NCBI GenBank assembly: GCA_025451845.1
Contig: JANWJS010000042.1
Coordinates: forward strand, 1-57,589
Source: Steroidobacteraceae bacterium
Lineage (GTDB): Bacteria; Pseudomonadota; Gammaproteobacteria; Steroidobacterales; Steroidobacteraceae
Direction of reading: 5' to 3'
DNA: 57,589 bases
Shown: in pieces, positions 34,866 through 43,100 of the stretch
How the letters are laid out: every line of letters starts with the position of its first letter
Numbering within the stretch: the stretch's first letter is position 1
The notes under the pieces: generated by a model
What the model was told of the DNA's origin: nothing
Databases searched by the model: none
Seen by the model: only the letters and a program-made list of their open reading frames with translations
Translations under genes and position numbers: made by a program

Positions 34866-36667
34866 CGCTTGCCGCGACGTTTCGCCGAGTGATGCTGCCG
34901 CCCAGCCATCCTTTTGCCCTTGGGTACGCGGGAAGTCTTGTGGGAGCGTGGATGCCGCTCGGTGCGCCCGGGCTTCGAATCGACGCGGCTGATTCGCAAC
35001 TCCACTCCGCTCACCCGTACGGCCTGGAGACCGTCGAGAGTCTCTTGTGGCATGCCCGCTGGCAGATCCACAAAGCTGTGATCGCGGTGGATGTCGATGT
35101 GCCCGATGCTGCGGCCATCAATGTCCGCCTCGTTCGCGATGGCACCCACGATATTTCCCGGTTGGACACCGTGTGCCCGGCCGACTTCGATGCGGTATGT
35201 TTCGAGCCGCGCGCCTTTCCTGGAACCGTGACGCGCCCGTGGCTCGGACATGGGCTCCGCATCCGTTGCTGCGGGCCTCCGTTCGTTTTCCGGGTCCTTG
35301 CGAGGCTTCTCAGGCGCCGATGCCTCGTGCGGCGCGCCGGGTTTGGCCGTCAGCAGGAACGGGGCCGGACCTTGCAGCAGGCTGGCCAGCGCCGCGGCGA
35401 CTTCGATGGCGGGCAGGTTCTGCTCGCGCTCGATCTCCTCGATATACGGTTGGAATACCTTGCCTTCGCCGCTTCGCACCGCGTTTGCCAGGGTCTCCTT
35501 GAATTTGAGAACGCGCTGCTCATTGACGTCCGCGGAGCTGGGCATCTGCATCTGCTCGATGGACTGCTGGGTCGCTCGCTCGATGATGCGCAGCATGTTC
35601 CGCTCGCGCGGCGCCACGAACAAAATCGCCTCCCCCTTGCGTCCCGCGCGGCCCGTGCGGCCGATGCGGTGAACGTAAGTCTGCGAGTCGTACGGAATGT
35701 CGTAGTTGAGGACATGGGAGATCCGCTCGACGTCGAGGCCGCGCGCGGCGACATCAGTGGCGACGACGATGTCGACTTGTCCCGCCTTGAGGCGGGCGAT
35801 GGTGCGTTCGCGCTGCTGCTGAGGGATATCTCCGTGCAACGCGGCGACGTTGAAGCCGCGTGCCTCGAGCCGCTCGGCGAGCTCCGTCGTTTCGAGCTTC
35901 GTTCGCACGAATACGAGCATGGCCTCGAAGCGTTCCGCTTCCAGGATTCGTGTGAGCGCGTCCAGCTTGTGCAAGCCGCTGACCAGCCAGTAACGCTGGC
36001 GAATCTTCGGCGTGGTGCTGGCGCGATTCTGGATCGTGATCTGCGCCGGCTCGCGCATGTGCGTCTGTGCGATGCGCCGGATGGCCGGAGGCACAGTAGC
36101 GGAGAAGAGCGCGATCTGCCGCTGCGGAGGTGCTTGCTCCAATATCCATTCGATCGCATCGACGAAGCCCATTTGCAGCATCTCGTCGCCTTCGTCGAGC
36201 ACGATGAATCGAATGGCGTCGACTTGCAGCACTCCCCGCTTCATATGGTCCATAACGCGCCCGGGCGTGCCGACGATCACGTGCACGCCGCGCTTGAGAC
36301 CCTTCAGTTGCGGGACGTAGCTCTGGCCGCCATAGATTGGCAACACGTGGAAGCCCTTCAAATGAGCGGCGTAGCGCTGAAAGGCCTCCGCAACTTGAAT
36401 GGCGAGCTCACGAGTCGGCACGAGCACGAGCGCTTGCGGGCTGGTCTGCGACAGATCGATCTGCGCGAGGACTGGCAACGCGAAGGCTGCCGTCTTGCCG
36501 GTACCGGTCTGCGCCTGCCCGAGCAGGTCGGCGCCGGACAGGAGCAGAGGGATGGTCTGCGCCTGGATCGGCGATGGCGTTTCATAGCCCACGGCCGCCA
36601 ATGCTTCCAGGAGCGGTGCGCTCAGACCCAGATCGCGAAAGCCGGGTGGTCGCTGCTCATGGGTCAT
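34862..36667 (-). CDS. deaD: DEAD-box RNA helicase, DeaD/CsdA type
   Basis: A 601-residue ATP-dependent RNA helicase. Core motifs: Q motif region FRDLGLSAPLL...TPSPIQ, AQTGTGKT (motif I), PTREL (Ia), TPGR (Ib), D158-E-G-D (motif II, where most family members have DEAD), SAT (III), and HRIGRTGRAGR (VI). A DbpA-type RNA-binding domain follows (YRIEVGRAHGVQPGNIVGAIANEADI in parts: GRAHGVQPGNIVGAI), then an Arg/Lys-rich tail. It acts in ribosome assembly and mRNA decay. It starts 5 bp after the RIO kinase stop, so the two are co-transcribed. Confidence 0.95.
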   Translation of the reverse strand: MTHEQRPPGFRDLGLSAPLLEALAAVGYETPSPIQAQTIPLLLSGADLLGQAQTGTGKTAAFALPVLAQIDLSQTSPQALVLVPTRELAIQVAEAFQRYAAHLKGFHVLPIYGGQSYVPQLKGLKRGVHVIVGTPGRVMDHMKRGVLQVDAIRFIVLDEGDEMLQMGFVDAIEWILEQAPPQRQIALFSATVPPAIRRIAQTHMREPAQITIQNRASTTPKIRQRYWLVSGLHKLDALTRILEAERFEAMLVFVRTKLETTELAERLEARGFNVAALHGDIPQQQRERTIARLKAGQVDIVVATDVAARGLDVERISHVLNYDIPYDSQTYVHRIGRTGRAGRKGEAILFVAPRERNMLRIIERATQQSIEQMQMPSSADVNEQRVLKFKETLANAVRSGEGKVFQPYIEEIEREQNLPAIEVAAALASLLQGPAPFLLTAKPGAPHEASAPEKPRKDPENERRPAATDAEPMSEPRARHGSRKGARLETYRIEVGRAHGVQPGNIVGAIANEADIDGRSIGHIDIHRDHSFVDLPAGMPQETLDGLQAVRVSGVELRISRVDSKPGRTERHPRSHKTSRVPKGKRMAGRQHHSAKRRGKR

Positions 36668-36672
36668 ATGGG

Positions 36673-37524
36673 TTATCCGACCTGTTCTTCCCGGCCGAGG
36701 CGCCGGCGGATCGCTTCCTCCCGGGCGTCCTCGATCAGCTGGATGACGCTACCGGGGTCGACCGGAAGCTCTTCGCGGACGACCCTACCCGTGAGGCGAC
36801 TGTCCGGGTGCAGCTCGCCCTGTTCATAGAGCATCCACATCTCGCGGGCGAACTCGGTTTGCAGCAACTCAGGCGCGAATCGGCCGAGCGTCGCTCTGAT
36901 GTTGTTGACGTCGCGCTCGAGCATGGCGAAAGCGGCATTGTTGACCGAGGCGTTGACGACCTGAGGCAGGTCGATGATGACGGGTCCCTCCGGTGCAAGC
37001 AGAACATTGAATTCCGAGAGATCTCCGTGGATGAGGCCCAGGCTCAGCATGCGCACGACCTGCCGCATGAGAAAGCCGTGATATTCACGCGCGACCTCCG
37101 GCGTGAGCTCTACTTCGCCCAGCCGCGGGGCCGGATCTCCCGATGCGTCCCTCACGAGCTCCATGATCAACACGTCGTTGAAATAGCCGAAGGGTCGTGG
37201 GACCCGGACGTCGGCGGCCATGAGTCGATAGAGCGCGTCGACTTCGGCGTTCTTCCATTCGTGCTCTTGCTCTCTACGGCCGAACCGCGTGCTGCGGTTC
37301 ATGGCGCGGGTCTCGCGGCTGCCGCGGACTTTGCGGCCCTCCTGATACTGCGCGCGCCTCTGGAAGCTGCGCTGCGACATGTCCCGATAGACCTTCGCAC
37401 AGCGAAGGTGCATCCCCGAGCGCACGACGTAAACGGTAGCCTCCTTGCCGCTCTTCAGTGAACGGATGACTTCATCGATGACGCCGTCGTCGATCAACGG
37501 CTGCAAGCCTTTGGGAACTTTCAT
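36673..37524 (-). CDS. RIO1-family serine kinase
   Basis: A 283-residue atypical kinase. Seen: SGKEATVYVVRSG (nucleotide loop), the invariant Lys in CAKVYRD, LIHGDLSEFNVLL (catalytic loop with Asp and Asn) and VIIDLPQ (metal Asp). ATG 37524 has GGAG four bases upstream; upstream in-frame ATGs at 37590 and 37581 lack one. RIO kinases act in rRNA maturation in archaea and eukaryotes; bacterial ones are less studied. The 5-bp gap to deaD supports a shared role in RNA or ribosome maturation, which is inference. Confidence 0.9.
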   Translation of the reverse strand: MKVPKGLQPLIDDGVIDEVIRSLKSGKEATVYVVRSGMHLRCAKVYRDMSQRSFQRRAQYQEGRKVRGSRETRAMNRSTRFGRREQEHEWKNAEVDALYRLMAADVRVPRPFGYFNDVLIMELVRDASGDPAPRLGEVELTPEVAREYHGFLMRQVVRMLSLGLIHGDLSEFNVLLAPEGPVIIDLPQVVNASVNNAAFAMLERDVNNIRATLGRFAPELLQTEFAREMWMLYEQGELHPDSRLTGRVVREELPVDPGSVIQLIEDAREEAIRRRLGREEQVG

Positions 37525-37642
37525 GGTCTCCGGGGCGCGGTCTTTCGGCCCGCGAAGCTGGTTTGGCGAGGATGTGCGCATGAAGCGCATCGAGAGTTCT
37601 GACGGCAGTAGTGTAGCATGCCGCCATGGAGGACGCCTCGCC

Positions 37643-37849
37643 ATGAACGCCCATACGCTCGAGCGGATAGAGACCAAGATCGCCTTTCTGGAGCGTGCGA
37701 ACGCGGAATTGAGCGATGTCGTCTTTCGGCAGCACGGGGAAATCGAAGCTCTGCGGGCGCAGATTGCCGCACTGGCCGCCCGCGTGGAGGCGGCGCAGTC
37801 CGACACGGGCGCCCACACCCAGGAAGAAGAGCGACCGCCCCACTACTGA
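37643..37849 (+). CDS. slyX: SlyX-like coiled-coil protein
   Basis: A 68-residue protein, almost entirely one coiled coil: LERIETKIAFLERANAELSDVV followed by FRQHGEIEALRAQIAAL (quoted in shorter parts: ETKIAFLERANAELSD, RQHGEIEALRAQI). SlyX is common in Gammaproteobacteria but of unknown function. GGAGG lies about ten bases before ATG 37643. It is convergent with ybiT, 17 bp away, and divergent from the RIO kinase gene. Confidence 0.88.
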   Translation: MNAHTLERIETKIAFLERANAELSDVVFRQHGEIEALRAQIAALAARVEAAQSDTGAHTQEEERPPHY

Positions 37850-37866
37850 CGGTCGGGGACTCGCAG

Positions 37867-39471
37867 TTACGCGATCAGGGGATGTACCGACAGATACTCG
37901 TCGAAGGTCCCGGTGAAATCCTCGATGGTTCCGTCCGCCTTCAGCTCGATGATTCGCTTCGCGAGGCCACCGACGAATTCCCGGTCGTGGGAGACGAAGA
38001 CCAGCGTTCCGGGATACAACTCGAGCGCCGTCTGCAGAGACTCGATGGTTTCCATGTCCATGTGGTTCGTAGGCTCGTCCATGACCAGCACGTTCGGCTT
38101 CGTCAGCATCAGCTTGCCGTAGATCATGCGGCCCTTCTCGCCGCCCGACAGCACCTTTACCGCCTTCTTCACTTCATCGCCGGAAAACAGGAGCCGGCCA
38201 AGTGTGGCGCGCACGATCAGATCGTCGTCCGCCTTGCCCGTCCACTGCGACATCCACGTAAACAGGTCGATCTTCTCGGCGAAGTCCGCTTGCGCGTCCT
38301 GGGGCATGTAACCGGGCTCGGCGTTCTCCGCCCAGGTGATGTGGCCCGCGGTGGGTTTCAGTTCGCCGATCAGGCAGCGCGCCAGAGTCGTTTTGCCCAC
38401 TCCGTTGGCGCCGATGATTGCAACCCGCTCGCCGGCCCGGATGTTGCAGCTGATCCTCTTCAGAACGTCGACGTCCGAGCCCGGATAGCGGAATGAGAGG
38501 CCGTCGATGGAGACCGCGGCGTTGAACAGCTTCTTGCGCTGTTCGAAACGGATATACGGGTTCTGCCGCGAAGAAGGTCGAACCTCTTCGAGCTTGATCT
38601 TCTCGAGCTCTCTGCGGCGCGAGGTCGCCTGGCGTGCCTTCGAAGCGTTGGCCGAGAAGCGGCGCACGAATTCCTGCAGGTCCGAGATGCGGTCCTGAGC
38701 CTTGGTATTCGCGGCTTCCACCCGCTGACGCGCCTGCAGCGAGGCCAGCATGAAATCGTCGTAGTTGCCCGGGTAGACCTTCAGTTGCTGGTAATCCAGG
38801 TCCGCAATGTGCGTGCAGACCTGGTTCAGGAAACGTCGATCGTGGCTGATGATGACCATCGTGGTGTCATACTCGTTGAGCACGCCCTCGAGCCACCGGA
38901 TCGAGTGGATGTCGAGATTGTTCGTCGGCTCATCGAGCAGCAGCACGTCCGGCTTCGAGAAGAGAGCCTGCGCCAGCAACACCCGCAGCTTCAATCCGGG
39001 TGCCACCTCGCGCATTGGCCGCTCGTGCAACGATTCGGCGATGCCGGTGTCACTCAGGATGCTGCCGGCGCGCGCCTCGGCGTCGTAACCGCCGTACTCG
39101 CCGAATCTCACTTCGAGCTCCGCCGCACTCATGTAATCCCCATCCGTCGCGTTCGGGTCGGCGTAGATTCGATCCCGCTCCTGCATGGCCCGCCACATCT
39201 CGAGGTGCCCTTGCATCACCACATCGAGCACGCGCTCGTCTTCATAGGCGAATTGATTCTGCTGGAGGGTGCCGAGGCGTCGTCCGGGCAGCAGTACGAC
39301 GTCGCCCGCGCTTTGCTCGAGCTCGCCGCTCAGGATCTTCATGAGCGTCGATTTGCCGCAGCCGTTGGCGCCGATCAGGCCGTAGCGGTTGCCATCGGAG
39401 AATTTCGCGGTGACCTGCTCGAAGAGCGGCTTGGCCCCGAATTGCATGGTGACGTTGAATGTGGAAAGCAT
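37867..39471 (-). CDS. ybiT: ABC-F ribosome-associated ATPase, YbiT type
   Basis: A 534-residue soluble protein with two nucleotide-binding domains and no membrane part. Walker [10 protein letters not shown] and GANGVGKTT; Walker [12 protein letters not shown] and [11 protein letters not shown]. The second signature is LSGGEKGRM; the first is degenerate ([11 protein letters not shown]), a YbiT feature. The linker ([23 protein letters not shown] in parts: [17 protein letters not shown]) is the P-site tRNA interaction motif region typical of ABC-F proteins. These bind the ribosomal E site and modulate translation. The upstream region has an 18-bp perfect palindrome. Confidence 0.95.
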   Translation of the reverse strand: MLSTFNVTMQFGAKPLFEQVTAKFSDGNRYGLIGANGCGKSTLMKILSGELEQSAGDVVLLPGRRLGTLQQNQFAYEDERVLDVVMQGHLEMWRAMQERDRIYADPNATDGDYMSAAELEVRFGEYGGYDAEARAGSILSDTGIAESLHERPMREVAPGLKLRVLLAQALFSKPDVLLLDEPTNNLDIHSIRWLEGVLNEYDTTMVIISHDRRFLNQVCTHIADLDYQQLKVYPGNYDDFMLASLQARQRVEAANTKAQDRISDLQEFVRRFSANASKARQATSRRRELEKIKLEEVRPSSRQNPYIRFEQRKKLFNAAVSIDGLSFRYPGSDVDVLKRISCNIRAGERVAIIGANGVGKTTLARCLIGELKPTAGHITWAENAEPGYMPQDAQADFAEKIDLFTWMSQWTGKADDDLIVRATLGRLLFSGDEVKKAVKVLSGGEKGRMIYGKLMLTKPNVLVMDEPTNHMDMETIESLQTALELYPGTLVFVSHDREFVGGLAKRIIELKADGTIEDFTGTFDEYLSVHPLIA

Positions 39472-39500
39472 ATCCGTCGTTTCAAATGGTGCAGTCCCCG

Positions 39501-39518
39501 CTTCGCCGTACGGCGAAG
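39501..39518. promoter_or_regulatory. 18-bp perfect palindrome upstream of ybiT
   Basis: CTTCGCCGTACGGCGAAG is an uninterrupted 18-bp palindrome 30-47 bp before the ybiT start codon. Read on the transcribed strand it is flanked by GTCC and GGGGAC, so it could extend into a longer hairpin. It may be an operator for a dimeric regulator or a leader structure; no evidence separates these. Confidence 0.5.
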
Positions 39519-39747
39519 GACAAACGACAGTGATCTCATGCCCCGATCTGCCGTGGAGGCGGTCGGTCGTCGCTTGTGAATGGGCCGGGGTGCCCGCGCG
39601 GGACTGGCTCGCAGCGGGCCGCGCAGCTTAGCCGATGGGACGGATGCGCGCAATCTCCAACGATCACAGTCGCCGCGCGGGCGGCGGATAGGAATTCCCG
39701 GTGGCGCGGATGCAGCCGGCGAGCTGAGCCGGCCGCAGCAGGCGTGC

Positions 39748-39783
39748 TTGACAATCAATGTAGATGCATGTATCGTCGGCGAC
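39748..39783 (+). promoter_or_regulatory. Sigma70 promoter of the MarR gene, apparently leaderless
   Basis: TTGACA (39748-39753), 17-bp spacer, TATCGT (39771-39776), then 7 bases to ATG 39784. The start site would coincide with the ATG. TGTAGATGCA (39759-39768) lies inside the spacer and resembles the perfect palindrome TGTATATACA at 40250-40259, so both may be MarR binding sites. Inferred. Confidence 0.68.
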
Positions 39784-40212
39784 ATGAAGATCCAGGCGCT
39801 CCCATGCTACTGCGCGACGCTGCGGCAGGCCGCCCGAGCCGTGACGGTCCTCTACGAGGAAATGATCGCAGAAAGCGGTATCCGCGCGACGCAATACACC
39901 GCCTTGCAGCTCATCGAGACCGCTCCGAACTTGACCACGACCGAGATGGCGGAAGCCATGGGGATCGATCAGACCACCGCCACCCGCACTCTGGCGCTGA
40001 TCAAGCGAGAAGGCTTGGCAACCGACACCGTGGGTGAGGACCGCCGGCAGAGACGTTGGAACTTGACCTCCAGAGGGGAGGAACAGCTTCGGAAACTGAG
40101 GCCTCGCTGGGAAGCGGCGCAGCAAGCTTTCGAGAAACGCCTTGGGCGGGGGCAGGCTGCCGCGCTAAAAAATGCGGCGTTTCTGGCCGCGAGCCGACTG
40201 GCTCCCAGGTGA
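39784..40212 (+). CDS. MarR family transcriptional regulator
   Basis: A 142-residue winged-helix regulator. PNLTTTEMAEAMGIDQTTATRTLALIKREGLATDTVGEDRRQRRWNLT (seen as TTEMAEAMGIDQTTATRTL and EDRRQRRWNLTSRG) is the DNA-binding helix and wing with the usual D-x-R-R. A CYCATLRQAARAV N-terminal segment with two Cys resembles redox- or ligand-sensing members. It has a consensus -35 and probable leaderless mRNA. Downstream on the same strand is a truncated SDR gene with a similar candidate operator, suggesting an ancestral regulator-target pair. Confidence 0.92.
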   Translation: MKIQALPCYCATLRQAARAVTVLYEEMIAESGIRATQYTALQLIETAPNLTTTEMAEAMGIDQTTATRTLALIKREGLATDTVGEDRRQRRWNLTSRGEEQLRKLRPRWEAAQQAFEKRLGRGQAAALKNAAFLAASRLAPR

Positions 40213-40249
40213 GGAAGAGCCGCGTGCAGACTCATTGCAGCGAGACACA

Positions 40250-40259
40250 TGTATATACA
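40250..40259. promoter_or_regulatory. Candidate MarR operator upstream of truncated SDR
   Basis: TGTATATACA, a 10-bp perfect palindrome, 53 bp before the SDR remnant start. It matches 8 of 10 bases of TGTAGATGCA in the MarR promoter spacer. Proposed as a second site of the same regulator. Confidence 0.5.
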
Positions 40260-40311
40260 GATATAGCCCTGCAGAATGCGCTCAAATCAACTCGAATCCC
40301 GGAGCACTGGC

Positions 40312-40434
40312 ATGTCGGATCAGAAGGTCGTCCTCGTAACCGGTGCCTCGAGCGGAATCTGCTCCGCAACGGCGGAGCACCTCGTCAGCCGCGGATATCG
40401 GTGTTTGGTACGGCGCGATGGGGCTCATCCTTAA
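40312..40434 (+). pseudogene. Truncated short-chain dehydrogenase (N-terminal Rossmann remnant)
   Basis: 40 codons only: MSDQKVVLVTGASSGICSAT, then AEHLVSRGYRCLVRR and a stop. This is the first beta-alpha-beta of an SDR, with Gly changed to Cys in the TGxxxGIG motif. After SRGYR another frame reads VFGTAR, the expected SDR continuation, so a frameshift sits near codon 33. The rest of the gene is gone. It lies 99 bp after the MarR gene, with a candidate MarR operator in front. Confidence 0.75.
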
Positions 40435-40685
40435 TCCGAGGAGGTTTCGTTCCAGGCTCCGGCGGGCGGTGTATTGCGGACAGTCTCTTCCGTCGAGCCC
40501 GTCCTCGCTTTTTTGTCGGCATCGGCGACTCCCTTTTCAATGCCCTGGGGCTCATGCCAGCGCGGTGACGTTTCAGAAGAGGGTTCCGCGACGGCAGTGC
40601 TCTCGCCGTCGGTCGCCGGGATGTGCTTCTCGGCGATAAGGCCTTTTCCGGACTGGTCACGCTGCTGCTTCCGATTCTTTGCCAC
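40431..40685 (-). CDS. Small hydrophilic protein of unknown function
   Basis: An 84-residue, highly charged protein: MAKNRKQQRDQSGKGLIAEK at the N-terminus, then a Ser/Glu-rich middle (HEPQGIEKGVADADKKARTG) and SVRN-like end TEETVRNTPPAGAWNETSSD. GTG 40685 is chosen because AGGAGA lies five bases upstream; the ATG 13 codons earlier has none. It is disordered-looking, without helix or signal. Similar short basic proteins occur in proteobacteria but have no assigned role; stress association is only a guess. Its stop overlaps the SDR remnant stop. Confidence 0.68.
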   Translation of the reverse strand: MAKNRKQQRDQSGKGLIAEKHIPATDGESTAVAEPSSETSPRWHEPQGIEKGVADADKKARTGSTEETVRNTPPAGAWNETSSD

Positions 40686-40853
40686 CGCTGTCTCCTGCGC
40701 ATAATGGTTACCAGAAGGCAGCATTCACCATGCCCCGACCAGGTCGGGAGTCAGCCAGAAGCAGCAGGGGTGACGATTCGGGGCCGGGCCTACGTCCTCT
40801 GGCCGGGCAGCGGCATGTAGCGCACGACCCGACGGCAAATGTCTACGGCGCGA

Positions 40854-41384
40854 TCACCACAGCAGGTCGTCTGGCACGTCGTCAAGGGGAGCTGCGCCGT
40901 GGGCGACGCCGCATCCGATCACCGCCTGCTCATCGCGCTCGCGAATCCGAGCCGCAATTTCGGTTGGCACGAGCTCATAGCCTCCATTGCGGCGCACGAT
41001 CGCGATTTCGCCACGGCTGAGCCGTTCACGCGCAGAGTGATCTGCGGGGATGCTGCGTATCTTGTTGCCATCGACGAAATGATATCGTTCATCGGTCTGC
41101 GGTCGCGGCAAGCAGTTCTGTTGGATCAGTTGCTCGATCTGCGCGTGGCGGGCCTTTTTGTCGGCCTGTTCCTTTTGTTGACGGCTCAGCTCCTGATCGC
41201 GAGTCGTTTTGGCAACCTGCGCCCGCCGCACAGCGAGTTCCGCGTCGGACGGCGTCGCGCGCTTTTCCTTGGGGAGTTGCTGTCGCTCCCGCTGCTGTTG
41301 CCGCAGTTGCCGTTCGGTTTCCTTGGCCTGCCTTTCATTGACCAAGCCCGCCTGCAGCAACTGATCGCGCAATGACATGCTCAT
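40854..41384 (-). CDS. DUF2058 family protein
   Basis: A 176-residue soluble protein. The N-terminal half is a long charged coiled coil (MSLRDQLLQAGLVNERQAKE, then Gln/Arg/Glu-rich) and the C-terminal half holds CLPRPQTDERYHFVDGNKIRSIPA (seen as DERYHFVDGNKIRSIPA), typical of DUF2058 (YaiL-like nucleoprotein) in Gammaproteobacteria. The start ATG 41384 gives MSMSLRDQLL; M3 is also possible. It stands alone between small genes. Function unknown in the family. Confidence 0.88.
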   Translation of the reverse strand: MSMSLRDQLLQAGLVNERQAKETERQLRQQQRERQQLPKEKRATPSDAELAVRRAQVAKTTRDQELSRQQKEQADKKARHAQIEQLIQQNCLPRPQTDERYHFVDGNKIRSIPADHSARERLSRGEIAIVRRNGGYELVPTEIAARIRERDEQAVIGCGVAHGAAPLDDVPDDLLW

Positions 41385-41668
41385 GAGAAATCACTCGGCT
41401 TAGGAGGACCGTACCGCATCTATGCGGCCACAGCGTTCCGCAGCCGATTATGCCGCATTTTTTGCGGTGGCAGCAGTTTTGGCGAAAATAGCCGCTGGAG
41501 GCCTTTCCGCTCGAGCAGCTCCGAACGGCAACGGCCCCTCACCTGGCGCCTGGCTGCAGACCCTGGCGGAGTTGACCCGGAAGCGAGAATCCATGCGACA
41601 GCGAGCTGCCGACGGCCTTTCGACAAATAGGTTCCAGCGGGCAAAGCAGCATTTCGCGGGAGACGCGA

Positions 41669-42126
41669 ATGTACATGGCATCGGGCCATCGGATCATCGC
41701 CAGCAGCCAGAAACTCGGCGGAACTCGATATTGCGAGGGTGGTCCGATCGCAGCGAGCCCATGCTCACCATCGTCACCGACGATGTCGGAAAACACGATC
41801 TCCTGTATGCGCCATGCAGCATGGAGATGTATCGTCTGCAGCATGGCTCGACGGAATATCACGCCAACTGCTATGACAACCTTTGCTCCGCATTTCGCGA
41901 GCTTGGCATCGAGCCCGAGCCGCTGCCGAGTTCGCTGAATTTCTTCATGAATGCCGATGTGGCGGCGGACGGCCGTTTGTCGCTTTTGGCACCGCGGACC
42001 CGCGCTGGCGCTGCGATCACGGTGCGCGCGCAGATGGATCTGCTGATCGCGCTTACCTCATGCCCGGCATCCACTTGCAACGCCGGCGGGCCAATCAGAC
42101 CCCTGGGCTTTGAAGTCTTCAGCTAA
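41669..42126 (+). pseudogene. DUF1989 (urea carboxylase-associated) protein remnant
   Basis: From ATG 41761 the frame encodes 121 residues matching only the C-terminal two thirds of DUF1989: MLTIVTDDVGKHDLLYAPCS, EYHANCYDNL, LPSSLNFFMNADVAADGRL, AQMDLLIALTSCPASTCNAG. The preceding WSDRSEP is in the same frame, but the expected strand and TGH motif appear in a different frame (MYMASGHRIIASS from 41669) separated by extra bases. The N-terminal domain is missing. A frameshifted, 5'-deleted gene is the best explanation; a shorter functional form starting at 41761 cannot be excluded. Confidence 0.65.
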
Positions 42127-42246
42127 ATGCGGCGACCGGAGCCTCAGACCGATGTTTGGGCATCGGATGGCGCTCCCGCCTGGCGGCGGTATGGGGATGG
42201 AATCAGCGGCCCGCCTCGGTGCTCTTTCTGAACCGCGTTACGTCGC

Positions 42247-42477
42247 TTAAGCGTTCCTCATTTCCCCACGGATGTTCATCAACGCGAGGCACAATTGCAG
42301 GACGATGAGCCCATAAGCGTGCGCGTGCGCTCCCCAGACGACCCACAGAACGTTGCTGAGCAGAAACACCCAAAAGCCGATCTTGCGGCGTCGGCTGCGC
42401 CCGGAGGCCACGAACCACGAGGCGATCACCGTTACCACCATGGCCGGCCACTGCATCAGATCCAAGGCGCCCGGCAT
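42247..42477 (-). CDS. Small membrane protein, three helices
   Basis: A 76-residue protein: MQWPAMVVTVIASWFVASGR, then RRRKIGFWVFLLSNVLWVVW and GAHAHAYGLIVLQLCLALMN, ending NIRGEMRNA. The RR-K-GFW.FL.SN.LW..WG pattern is familiar from short conserved inner-membrane proteins of unknown function (often cofactor-free). Start at ATG 42477 or ATG 42456; neither has a strong ribosome site. No neighbour gives context. Confidence 0.7.
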   Translation of the reverse strand: MPGALDLMQWPAMVVTVIASWFVASGRSRRRKIGFWVFLLSNVLWVVWGAHAHAYGLIVLQLCLALMNIRGEMRNA

Positions 42478-42590
42478 AGCAACTATGGGCGAGTTGGCTG
42501 GCGATCGCTGAGACGACGCGGCGCGACGCGCCTTCGCCGCGAGGCCTCGAAACGTCGTAATCGCACGTTGAGATCGAAATGGCGCGGCGC

Positions 42591-42743
42591 TCAGACCCGC
42601 CGACCCGGCATCGGCGATGACAACGTCATACCGTTGGAACCGCGGTAAGTGTCCTCGCCGTCATCGGGTCTTGGATCCATCGCCTCGCTCTTTCCAGGCG
42701 CAGGCTGCGGCTGTGGCTTGAACGGGGGGGGAGTCGGACTCAT
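42591..42743 (-). pseudogene. N-terminal remnant of a stress-type SDR oxidoreductase
   Basis: 50 codons: Pro/Gln-rich start MSPTPPPFKPQPQPAPGKSE then MDPRPDDGEDTYRGSNGM and an early stop. AMDP.PD.GE.SY.GS is the leader of the YghA/general-stress-protein-39 type SDRs, after which the Rossmann fold should begin but does not. AGGAG lies eight bases before ATG 42743. The gene was truncated just before its catalytic fold. Together with the SDR remnant at 40312 it marks this area as a gene graveyard. Confidence 0.6.
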
Positions 42744-43100
42744 GGGGAGCGCTCCTGGGCGATGAAGAATAACCCAACACGCGGCGAACGCGATGGTTCC
42801 AAGTGCGCCCTCGATGCGCACGCGGGCTTGACCGGGGCGCGTAGTTGACCGCAAGTGCGCCGCGCCGCGGCGGGCGCATGCCCACCCGATATCCCGCATG
42901 AATTTGAGCTCCAATCCTACGGCGGGCATCCGCCCGGCAGCGTATATTCACAACGATATCTTTCACCATCACCCGCTTGTACCCATCAGCGGGTTGTCCC
43001 GACACGCTTGCCGAATGCGAACGCCTGCACGCATAGGCATCCGGCGCTGCAGCGCGGCCATCTTCCGCGTCATTCGAGCAATTGCTTAAGGAATCAATCC
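42744..43100. other. Intergenic stretch before glgX
   Basis: About 357 bases. No credible coding frame. The bases just before glgX give AAGGA eight bases from its ATG; AT-richer sequence around 42940-42975 could contain the glgX promoter, but no consensus pair was clear. Confidence 0.45.

Noticed and set aside
34889..36829. Plus-strand open frame of 646 codons opposite deaD
   Set aside because: Shadow of the helicase gene; composition and lack of domains rule against it.
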